NCBI RefSeq assembly: GCF_001949145.1
Contig: NW_019091362.1
Location: 428,655 to 490,654 of the forward strand
From: Acanthaster planci
Taxonomy: Eukaryota; Echinodermata; Asteroidea; Valvatida; Acanthasteridae
Length of the DNA stretch: 62,000 bases
Reading direction: 5' to 3'
Shown: positions 23,401 to 35,400 of the stretch, piece by piece
How the letters are laid out: each line of letters starts with the position of its first letter
Numbering within the stretch: the first letter of the stretch is position 1
Program-made: the position numbers and the translations under genes
Notes under the pieces: generated by a model
Database searches by the model: none
What the model was told of the DNA's origin: nothing
Seen by the model: the letters and a program-made list of their open reading frames with translations, nothing else

Positions 23401-26400
23401 CGAACTAATACCTAAAATATGAACTGCAATATTTATATCATAAGTCGCAATCCTAGTGGTTCCTACGATTAAAAGGTAGAAACATATTACAGAAATGCAT
23501 TTGACAACGTGACAAGGTTTCATGCCGAGAGAGTTGTGGACAAAGACAGAATGGACAACGCATTTCCGCATGTTTGTGTGTGTTTTTTATTTTGCTCTGG
23601 ACCAGCTACATTCTTTCAGTTTTCTTGCGCGTATTTTTGGAGAATTTGTATCAGTTAGTAATTCTGTTAACTGTTAAGAGAGACGTTCTGGGGATGCAAA
23701 GATGTAACCAGACTTTCATTGTCATCGGAATATCAGAATATCGGAATATCAGAATTTAAGTCTCCAATGACGGGGGTTTCCATCTCAAGGTAGCCATGTT
23801 GAACATGTGGAAGTGTGACGGACACGCATGCGCGGTACCCACAATTCTTTGCAAATGCAACTCTGAGCATTCCTTGTAGCCTGCAAGCGGCGTGGAATTT
23901 GTTTTGTCCTTGCAGTACGTACAGTGCTGGAAGTGGCTATCATTGACCCTTTTGATCTCTGTATGTGCTGACTCCTTGTGTATAATAGCTCCATGATATA
24001 ACCAAAGTTGGAGGATAGAAAAGTTGAGGGTTATTGTCTGAAGGGGTAAAATGTTAAATACAAACTGTATGTAAATATTGTGATAAAAGTTCTGTGTAAA
24101 ATTAAGTATTCTGGAACAATGATAGTAAATTATCATGTGCGAAAACTGAGACAGACACAACCTTAAAACAGTAACTTATGGGGAAAAAAAATGGAGAAAT
24201 ACGACAACAAAAAAGAGAAACAAAAACTGAAGAGGAAACTGCACCTACATGAATGCACATGTTACAGTAAATTCAGAAAAATAAAGCCTTTTGCTCTTGG
24301 ACAGAATGGAAGGGACTACCTCCAACGAAACAGATATTACATGGACTGTAAAAAAACAGAGACATTAGAGCAGGGAAGATCTTCATGATAAAATAATAAA
24401 AAGTGGAAACAGCATTAAAATGAGTTAGTAAGTCAAATTAATCATGTGCAACAAAAGTGACATGATAAATAAAACATGCACGCAACCACTTACTCAAAAG
24501 AAACACAAAACAAAACAGAACACAACAGAAACACAAACAAAAAACAACAACTGTGTGAAATGAAAAGGTTTTTTTTCATTATGCAAATCAAACAACTATT
24601 TATGCCAAAACAACGCCCCCTTTCAAAATGTTTCCAAATACTGACAGTATCTGGGGTACAAGGACTCTACTAGAAATCCTTGTAAAGTTACCAACAAAGT
24701 TGTTCCTCAACAGCCCCCAACCGTTCCAGTTATTCTCATTCTGACTTTAGAGATTATGGATAACAGACAGGAAATGCCCTTTTCAATCTGCCTTTCTGAA
24801 GCGACACGCCTAAATCTTGAAGTAGTTTATGAATTTCGGAAAACGGCTAATTCAGTCTTAGCAACAGCATTTCTGATATGCTGCAGTTCCTGAATGAAAA
24901 AAATGAAGAACAACAATCATTCCTACATCTGCCCTTAGACTGTTTAAATTGAAGAGAGTCATCCACGGAAAATTTCAAAGTCAAAGAAAAAAAAAAAGAA
25001 CATCCGTGGTATTGATTGGACTCACATGACACTGATGTGTCATTTTCTTTGGGATGTTCAGATATAAAAACGGTACCAACAGACTCTCTAGTGGTTCTGA
25101 TAATCCATGCAGACTAGAAAGATGCTGCTGAGTATTCAATTCAGTACTTCATGTTCATAATAATAATAATCACTACTTATGTAGCGCATATTAAGGAATG
25201 CCTCTATGAATTGTTGTAACTTAGTTCTTTTCCTTGCTTGTATATTCTGCATTTGTGAAACAATCTCTTCAAAAATCTCTGGGTTATGGGCTCTCATACA
25301 GGGGTCAGTCCTTAGACCTGTATTGTTCTCATTCTACACGGCGCTGGGACAAATTATTCAACAGCATGATACTTCCTATCACTGCTATGCAGATGACTCC
25401 CACAAAATTAGGCAATGGAATACCGAGAGGTCATTTGTTGAATTGTAAGTTCAACATTACTTTTGGTGAGGATTACATTCTATCGCTCCCCATCTCTCAA
25501 TACATCTCACCAACCTTGTATCACAAGTAATTAATGCACTTTCATACATTTCTGTACAATCTGCTCTGATACAAAGCACCACTGTCAACCCTTTTAACCT
25601 GTAATTCTTTATCTGGTTTATCACTGCAGTCCTAACCCAAAGTGGTAATTTTTAACTTGTGGACATTCTTTTTCTTTATAAAATACAACCACATGTACTG
25701 CAAACATACGAGACACAGGCTGTGTCCAAATCAATTGGCAGTGGCTTGGAGTAGCACACATATCTATGGAAAGGGCTGTAGCCACTACCAAGTGGCTCCC
25801 ATAGGGACATATGTTATCCTAAACCATAGCCAAGTAGATGCAGCCAAATAGAGGTTATGGATTGCTGGTATCTCCATGGTGTCTCAGAGGCTGTTTTTGT
25901 TATTTTAATTTAGTTACAATGAATCACAAAAAATGGAAAGCCTGACTTTTCGATCCTGGTAGAATCGTTCTCAAGGCCTTTGAGAAAGATTATATTTCTA
26001 GATTCTGCTAGCATCGAAATGTCAGGCCTCCATATTTTGTGAATTGTAGTTTAGGTCCCTATAGTCAGCAAGCAGTTTGCAGCAGTTTTTGGATTACACA
26101 TCTCTAGTTACAATGAATGCACAAAAGATTCACTCGAGCCTACACGTCTTGTCTGAGGTAATCTTAGCTCTGATACAGTGGGCAAAATGTAATGAGGGGA
26201 GAACAGTCGAAGGTCTACTTTCATACAAATTCTACCAAAAAGGAGAGGAAATAAGACATGCAAGAATTGCGCAGAATCGTCGCATACAAACCTGAAGAAG
26301 GTCAATCTGTGAGAATGTGCAAGGGAGGAAAGAGTCAAAGAATCAGTGGAATAGGGTGAAAGAATGGATTGCAGTGACCAACAATCAAGGCTGGTGGAGT

Positions 26401-29400
26401 GATAGACCAAATAGAAGAGATTAAATGAGGCTTAAAAGGCATGAGAAAATGATTAGTGATGTTTTGATCGGTGCACCACAAGAGCTTCTGTGTTTAATAC
26501 TCCAGCAAGAGACCATTTGAAGATGAAGCATGTGACTGTGATCCTTTCAGTGCATCATACATCACAGAGGAAGTCTAAATGAAAGTCTTCTTCTACTTTT
26601 AGACATTACATTTCAGTTCTGACTCAAAGGAATAAGTTCGTAATAGAAAACAAAAATCGTGCTTAACTTCCCATTTATAAATTAGTTTTCAAACTTTGAA
26701 TCTTTTCGGGATATGATTATCTTATAACAGAGGCTAGCGAAAGCTTAGACAGAATTGATTTTGTGTGCAGTTGGAAATATGTTCCTACTTCAAACAAATG
26801 TTCAGTGGAAACACAATATTTCTAGTGAAATCATCCTGCAGCCCCCCAAACGAAGTTCTGTATCAAACTTTAACCAACTCTGGCCAACTTCAACCCAAGA
26901 AATCAGAGCAGATTCTAGCCCTCTTGGACAGAAAATCCTTGTGATTCAGCATCAGCAGCCACTGACAACACATGTACATGTATGTCATGACAGACTCCAG
27001 CACCTTGACTCACACAAAATGCACTTGGCAAAAAGCAAACACCTGTTGACAGATGAAGTTGTCAGAAAGGCCAAAGAGATCGTTTGCAATTACTCAGAAA
27101 CCCACTGGTGCCAACTTAATTACTGATCAAACAGTGCTCAATGGTAAGGTTGGGATGGTACCAAGTGATTCTTGTTTAGCAATGTTGTCATTCATGAGAA
27201 CACTGTGGATCATTCTATGACCACACCCAAGATGTCCTCAGGTTCAGTGTCCAATTATGTCTGATGTCCCATGTGGGAATAAAATATGAATCTGATTTTG
27301 TACTGCTGGGACAAACTTTTCCATTAGGTGCTTTCTCAGCTTGTCAATGCCGTGACTGTTTCAATTTCCAAGAAGAGAATGCCATTATTCTTCACAGTCT
27401 CTGTAAAAAGTAAATCCAGCAAGTGAAAAAGAAACACATTTGGGCTTTCAGGTACTAAGGTCAATTTTTTTATGAGTAAAGTTAAGGGAATGGAAATGAC
27501 TGCACTAGTCAGTAAGTAACTGATCCCATTACCAGGACATACATGTCGCTTTTTGTCCGGATTCCAATGAACGGGTTGAAAAGACTACTTACAAAAAAAG
27601 GACCAACAATTTCAATATGTGACGGTGGATATTAAGAGATTGTACTTGTTTAAGAAATTAGTGATTTGGCAGAATGTTAAAATAGAGCAATGGAAATACA
27701 TGTACATGTACTTTTAAATGTCCGAGACTAAAACTATTATGAAAACAATACGATGTTTGGAAATGCTAATAAATGCAATGATGGCAATGTTTATTATTTA
27801 TAAAAAATCAAGAAAGAAAAATCAAGAAGTAAAAAAAAATCAAGAAAACCTACATGTACAGCCCAAAACAAAAAGATCTGTGTATTTTATTAAAACCCTC
27901 ATTTGGTTTTACAGCACAAATATACACAAGTGCCCAAGGTCACTCTCTTGCATGTTGGTGCAGTGCACAACACAACACAGCTGTGCTTCTTTGAAGTGTT
28001 TACCAAGTGACCCAAAGAGTGACTTCAGCATAGGAGGGTTAACAAAATCAAATTTGTTTCAAATCTACAGCAAAAACGTTTGTAAAATTATACAGGATTT
28101 CTATATAATTTCAGACCCTGTAAAACAGTACAAACACATGTGTAAGCACTTGGAACAATTCCAAGTTTCTTTTTTGCTTTTGTATGCTCCCCACATAGAC
28201 ATAGCTTCTGCCGCACTGCACAGTCCTCCAGTTTCCTCAAATCATCAAATCTATTTAGCTTTAATAGAATGGACAGCAGAAGGTCATGATGTTGTAAAAA
28301 TGTTTCCGATTGTTATCAAATTGCTGGGACTGACACAAGCAGTCATAATGTCAATGAACTTTTCAAAGTCACAACAAGAAGTTGTGATGTTTTCAAGGGC
28401 CAGTTCAAGTTACGAAGGGTCCAAGTATTAGGCCAGTTTCTAGTTGTTTGTTATCAGGAAAAAGAGGGAAAAGATGACAGCAATCATCTGCCTGAAGCAA
28501 AAAAGTCACTGTAATGCATGATGCTAAACCAACATCTAAAGCTCACTATCCGCACATGATTTATGGCAATGCATAAATTAATTTTAACGCTGTCCTCCCA
28601 AGATAGATTGAAACTATAAATTTGGTAAAGGCTAGCAGGGGACCAGTGCAAATGTCACAGCAAAGAGGATATCTAATAAGGACATATGTTTCCTGCGCCA
28701 GGATGTGGTCATGGCAACGTGAGTGATGGATGGACGCTGGTGACCCATTGAACAATACAACAGAGGGCGCTGTTCATCTGTAGCAGTCACGCAGTCTAAA
28801 AAAATTATCAAGGCAACCACAGAAACTCCTGCCAATTGAAACTGTTTCACTGTGGCATTTCTGCATCAATGAATCTTTCATGCAGACTGATGCCCTTTCT
28901 TATTTCTAGGGTGCTATCTGCACACTTGATTCATGAAAATCAAAGTTGAAAAACTGACCAGTCAGTTTAAAGCTGCTGTCATTCAAGATTACGACTATGG
29001 GATATACATGTTGTTATGGGCACAGGCCACATCTTTCTCCCTGAGGTGACTCTGGAAACATTAACTCTCACCCAATTTAGAGTTGTGCAAAACGGTGACG
29101 GGTATTGGTGAAAAAAGGAGTGAAGTAACCCTTCACAACTGTTAAATGGTACTACGTCAATGCCATAGCGTTCACAGGAAACAAGTCATACCGAACTTTA
29201 GTCCATGCTAAATGTACATGACAATGGATTCACACCAGAATGAGGCCAGGTAGAAAGAAACATCCAGAAATGCTGCTTGGGGCCAATTTAACATAAAAAT
29301 TATGATGGGGGAGGGAATTTATTTCAGACTTCTGTTTGCTTCGTTTAAAAAAAAAATGAACTGGACATTAATCAATATGGGCAAATAATATGATAGACCG

Positions 29401-32400
29401 GTTGCAGGTCAAACACGAATAAATTGAAAATGAGTAAGTTTTAGAGTTGAAGTTTATGAGTAAACACTTGAGTATCAGTTAACCAATCAGACATGGACAA
29501 ATGAAAACAGAAATTAGTTTCAAGCAATTACCACGAGGAAGTACTTACTCAGGAGTTCTTGCAATATGTTTGCTGTTAGGGAAAATAAGAGAGATGAAAC
29601 TGTGAATAATAGGAAAAAGAGAGTTCAAGACAAACAGTGACTTTGATGCAGTAAGTCTGGTAAGTTTTGGTAACCGATATACAACAAAACTGGGGCATTT
29701 GAATTTAAGACTGGGAATTCAAAATAAGTGTTTTTTCAGGATGATGTGCCTTCACAGTTGAATGGATGATACAGCATCAAAACACCTCACTTGGGGACAA
29801 AAGCAATGAGCACCTGTAGAGTGAGATAATGTGCTTTGAAACAGAGTAACCAACCAATAAACAATCAATTAATTTACATCGGTACTCTCAGCTAGTGTTC
29901 TTTGAGCAACACAGATTTAGCAACCTAGGTTTCAAGGCCATGAATTTAACTCTGGCAAGTGATACTTACGAACTACCCCTGAAGCTACACATCAGGACGC
30001 CCAGCACAATGACAAAGATCAATGCCACGGCCAGCGGCGGAATGACAATCAGCAGAAATTCTACCAGGTGATTGGGCGGCTCGTTGGTCAGCGCTGGAGG
30101 ATGGTACTCACCGCCCAGGGTGACCGGCTTGGCGCCTGAAGGTGTGTTCAGCTGGGATGACCTGTTTGCTTGGGTCTGAAAAGAAACACAGACAGTAGCC
30201 TTGATGGCTGACTTGCATCAACGTCACTTGCATGACCTTGTCTGGGGACAGTCTGGGAGGCAAAGATAGATGACCCCTGATGACATACATGTAAACTGAC
30301 CGGATCATGACACAGGCATCCTATTGTCATACAAGTTTGTGTGGATGTACGTGCTGGTGAGTAGTTCTAAGGTAACTAATATTTAGCCTAACAATGTCCA
30401 TGCTTGACCTATGACATGCTCCAGTTATCTTTACTCATCTCCTTATTTCATAACATACTCCGTTTGAAAGGTCGAAAGTAGATTCATTTACTTATCAGAA
30501 ATCAACATTTAGTTAAAAATCAAACATCTCAACCCAAGACAACTATTGGATTACTAAAAACATACTAAAAAGATGGAATGCTTCTAAGTAACCAATGCGT
30601 GAAGATGCACTTGCACGCCCTGTGCCACGTATTGAAAAGCTTCCCATGGGTCTATAACACCAACTTAACTTATAACACCAAATTTATGTACCCAACATAC
30701 AACAAAACATGGACAAATCTTTACAGAAGTAAATGTTATGGACATTATGGCAAAGCAGCACTTAGACTACATCAAAATACAAGTCTCTCTCAACTGACAT
30801 CACTTCCTACAGACTGTCAAATGCACTGGCATTTTCAGTGTCAAATTTTCATGATGTACATTGGCTACATGTATGCCATACATGAAAGAAATTTCAAGCA
30901 ATGTGTGCATTCAGAACATTTTGTAAATTGTGCGGATTGGTGTCATTATACATAAACGTGTCGTTTTTGTTTATGAGAGGGATCTATGAGGGGAAAGAGC
31001 TATGTGCATATAAGTCCAGATCTTTGCCAGTTGCAAATACATCTTTGCCAGTTGCAAATACATCTTTGCCAGTTGCAAATACATCTTTGCCAGTTGCAAA
31101 TACATGTGTAAGGCACAGACTTGCACGTTCCAACCTCCAAACAAATCTAGTTCAACTTGTGACCTTTCATGGATAACACTGTCAACAACTTAACCTCTTG
31201 ACCTTTCACGGTTGGATTCTGTTTGCTATTTGCATACCAGTTCTAAGCGGCACCAGTCAACCGCAAATGTCGGCGGGAAAACACTGCCCAGTTTCAACGG
31301 CACGTACGCTCCATTGACGCAGTTGCTGGTTGCCTCTGCGTTCACTCCCAGTAGCTCTGGGGAAAAGGGCGTTGTCGAGCCAATGGTCACGTAGACACTG
31401 ATGAAGAAAAGAAATTGAATGAACACAAAGCTGGTGCATATAAAAAAGCTGAGGGTTAAGGAAATAAAACAGTGAGCGGTGACAAGTGAACAAGGATGGG
31501 GAGCAAACTTCACAAGACTTCTCTTTGCCTAGCAGGGGGATATTTCATAGGCATTTAAAATTTATGTTGATTTCCATTGTTTCTGGATCATTTCCTGCAA
31601 GTTCTACCTCTGAAGTTTGCATGCTCTCAGATGCACTTAGAACCAAGAAGAGGCTGCTGATTCTTTGAGAATTAGATAGGTATTTACATAAAGGTTGTGA
31701 AGGAATTTGTTGTTCACAAAGTGACACATAAGCTGTGAAGTTAATCAGTAATGATGTACAGAATGTATACCAGCAATTTCCTTTTATATTAACAGAATTT
31801 GCACGGAAATGGAAGGCACAGATTTCTTGTACTGGTGCTTTGAGGCAGGAACCAGCAAATTGTTCAATTTCCTGACACTAAAAATAGCTATAAAAATAAC
31901 TATAAAACATGTAATCTCTCACTTCAACACCTAATCCATACATTTGGGCTTAAAAAATTTAATACAAAAGGATGTGGTTGCTCACTGTACTTTATGAATC
32001 TCGTCAGATTAAGGCCACACATGCAAGAAATCAATTCAACCTCCCCCTCTCATCAAAAGGAGGTACAGGAGAATAAAGTCTAATACCAGTCAGCCATATT
32101 GCTCCCCTGACAATCTTCAAGACTTGAAGACTGTCGATGTTTGATATGCTAAGACAAGATGGTCCCCATGCCATCTACTTGAACCTTCGACCATCTCCCC
32201 CCCCCACCTCGCTGCGGATAATGTGTCATTCCTGCCAAAGGGAACAGGATGTTCCTGCGGATTAGTTCCTTCCTAGTTGCAGGTAGATGGTGTTACGGAT
32301 CGGCTGGCAAAGCGCCCCTGGATTTGGCTTATTTTCAATGGGAAACCTCAAGGCATGCACAGAGCTATCCGAATACATCCCTGACCTCATGTGCAGACTG

Positions 32401-35400
32401 CTCGCCAAATATAAACCAATACACTGCGAAACATGCCACTACATGGATAAAAATAAGTGACATACAAAGCAACCAAACATAAATTTGACAAGTAGAAGAC
32501 TCTCCCAAGTTTGCCTCTTTACTCCTCTACAATTTTTACATGTACTTCAACTTCTAGTTTTATCCCAGGGCACAAAAGTTCCTTGCTTGTTCACCACCTG
32601 CAATTTCTTCTAAGGAGTCTCATCGTAACATACATGTACATGTACCCTCTTTCCCCAAAGCTTTTTTCTTTCCTTAGAATTGTCCCCGAACCTAAAAAAT
32701 CCCCATGGAATGCAACAGTTGCTAAGCTATATCTTCCACAGTCGTGTAAAATTTAAAAAAATTTTCTGGTTTATTTAGAAAGATCTGAGGGTCAGGCTTA
32801 GTGATTCAGGATTTGCTATTCGGCCAATGTCATGAAGAACTTAGCCTTGCACGTTAACACCAACTTCATTGAAGAGTGCACCACAAAACAGGAATCCTTG
32901 CTCAGCAAAATGTAACCCATTCAAATAGAGTGAATCTGAAGTCAACATAGCCATGTTGGAGTTCCAGACGCAACTTAAAATCCAAGTACCTTTGGGTCAT
33001 TAGTTTCATGAAAATCTACACGGACCTTAGCCCCAACTTTTTTTTACTAGTGGGTGCTAGGTACCTGTACAAATGCCAGACAAGCCAGGACTGAACAGTT
33101 TCAGGACCTGTTTCCCATGACTCACCCCTCCTTCCCTGGCGTGGGGTTTCCAAGCTCAATCGAGTCGGATGGTGGCCTCAACCTGTGGATGACCAGGGGC
33201 GTCTGCGTGGACCAGACCAAACCTGACCTATTGAGGAAGTCTCGTTGGCGGATTGCTGAGAGCATGTCGCCAACATTTTGGTTGCTGAGGAAGAACGTAG
33301 CAAGGTACTTTGGAGTATCTGTGGAAATGTAAAAAAAATCTGTATTTTGCAATACACTGATGGGATCATTTCTTGAAAGCCAAATTTCTGAAAATTGATA
33401 TTTTCCTCAAAAAAAAAAAAAATAGGTACTGGTATAATCACATTTTCCTATATTGGTGGGTGTGGGAAAAGGTCATACACTGACCTTTCTTAATACCAGT
33501 GACATTTGTAAGCAGATGTTATTATTAGACTATGAATAAGGTACTGTATCTCTGCAAGGCTTTGCAAGTACCGGTACTAACAACCCAAGCCAAGGTTCTT
33601 TCAGTGGTGATCAGTGGCAATGTGTCATCTAAACACAGCATTTCAAGAACATGAAACTTAAAGGAGATAACTAAATAGACTTGGCCAAGAAAATAAAGTG
33701 AATACTTTCAATTGGCAGTTGGCCAAAACAATCCAAAATCTCTTTCAAAACCAATGATTAATATTCAAATAGTGCCAAGTTTGACAACAAAAGAACTATT
33801 TCAATCTCTTTTCCCTTTTTTCACCCTTATCTGTCTCAACCTGTTCACATTTCCTGCCTGTGAAGAACCTCAATTGGATTTCTCATTGCTTTGGTCATCA
33901 GAGCTCTCCCGCTTTTCTCAGAAACATTTCTAAAGAGTGAACTTTTCGACTTAACAAAACCGTCTTCATTCTTCCTGATGTTATTAAGATAATATATGAC
34001 CAGCTCACGTCGTACTATTCCCTTCCGTTGCTTGGGTTCACAGAAGTTCTTGACCTCTTATCAGAAGGTCTGAGCTTTCCTACATACCAAAATATATCCT
34101 AACCTAATTTTCTATTTCAGTTAATGTTTAAGACTCTTCCAAAATAACCGTAAGAAATACTGCAAACTCTTTAAAATGGGAAATTTCTTGGGCCTGTGGA
34201 ATAGAAGTTCTTTAAAAGCAAATCACAACAGGGAAGGTAGCATCATAATATACACAGCATGTAATGAAAACTTGGATAATGTAAGGTTGTTGCCTGCTGT
34301 CAATCATGAGGTCAGGGTTCCAGTCTGCAGAATCATATTCCTTGTGTCCCCAGGCAAGAGACTTTGCCACAATAGCATCATTGCAACTTGGAAGAAACAT
34401 TATGTGGGCAGAGTTGGTTACTTTCATGTTGATAACAGACCAGGTATGATAAAAGGACTTGAATAGCTATTTTTGCCAAGTGTGCGGAATTAGAAGTGCA
34501 ATACCGCTTTTTCTAAAACGTGGTTCTTGATAAGAAATTTAATATCTATAATGTCATACAAAAGACCTTTACAAAATGGCTCACGTACAAAAATACTATG
34601 ATCACATATATGTATATTTAGTATACGTGTATGTCTGTGGACACTTGAAATTAGTGTAAATTTCAAGTGATATTAGAATCATAATCATATTGATAAAACT
34701 GTGAGAACATGAATGATAAAAGTGGTATGTCTGATTGCTGTGGTTCCACTATTCATTTTGGGTCTAATGAGTTGACTGCACTTTTGAAGGCAGAAGCTAT
34801 CACAATCCTGGTACATGTAATTTAGTTTTAAAATTTCCGCTCCAAGGTTGAAAATGAATAGTCCAGGAAATCATGGCAGACAGAAGGGTTCAAGAACCAA
34901 TCAACAGATGGGTAATCACAGGACACTTCAATGCCACCCGTTGACAGGCTAACTTGGTGTCTGGACTAACCAGGTGGATCAAGAAGTCTGGCCACTTGAC
35001 CACTGGGTGAGAGTGAATGGTCAGTCTTCAGGAACCCACGCCATAATCACATGAGCCTCACCTAAGCCCTGTGGGTTCTTCCAAATTGCCAGCTTTTGAC
35101 GGCATTTCTTTAAAAGCCCTGTGTGGCTGTTGGTTCTTGTTTGAGCTCAGCAAGATGAGCTATTGGTTTCCCCTGAGGGCCTGCCTTCCTGTTATCGTCT
35201 ACATATGTCTTACTTTGCCTTGGGGTTTTGGAGTAAGGGAGGACAAGACTAATATTTAAGAAAACTTGTTTTTTGGAAAGCTCTCTGGGATGTTTATGTC
35301 TGTTCTGTGCTTAAGGCGGATACAGTGGGTGTTCAAGACCTTTAGTCTGAAGATTTCAACAAGCTGCAGGCTGAGAGCAACATACAGGCCTTGGGTAGTA

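Larger units (their letters stand above)
22594..29548 (-). other. Sarcoglycan intron 8, repeat-rich
   Basis: It contains a split direct repeat (22944-23030 and 23990-24040), a CpG-richer patch near 23800-23900 with a CGCATGCGC word, a LINE fragment, a palindrome at 25910-26053, and an unexplained ORF at 27718-28431. Nothing else recognised. Confidence 0.6.

Noticed and set aside
31020-31103. CRISPR-like array
   Set aside because: The units are directly adjacent without spacers and the DNA is animal nuclear.
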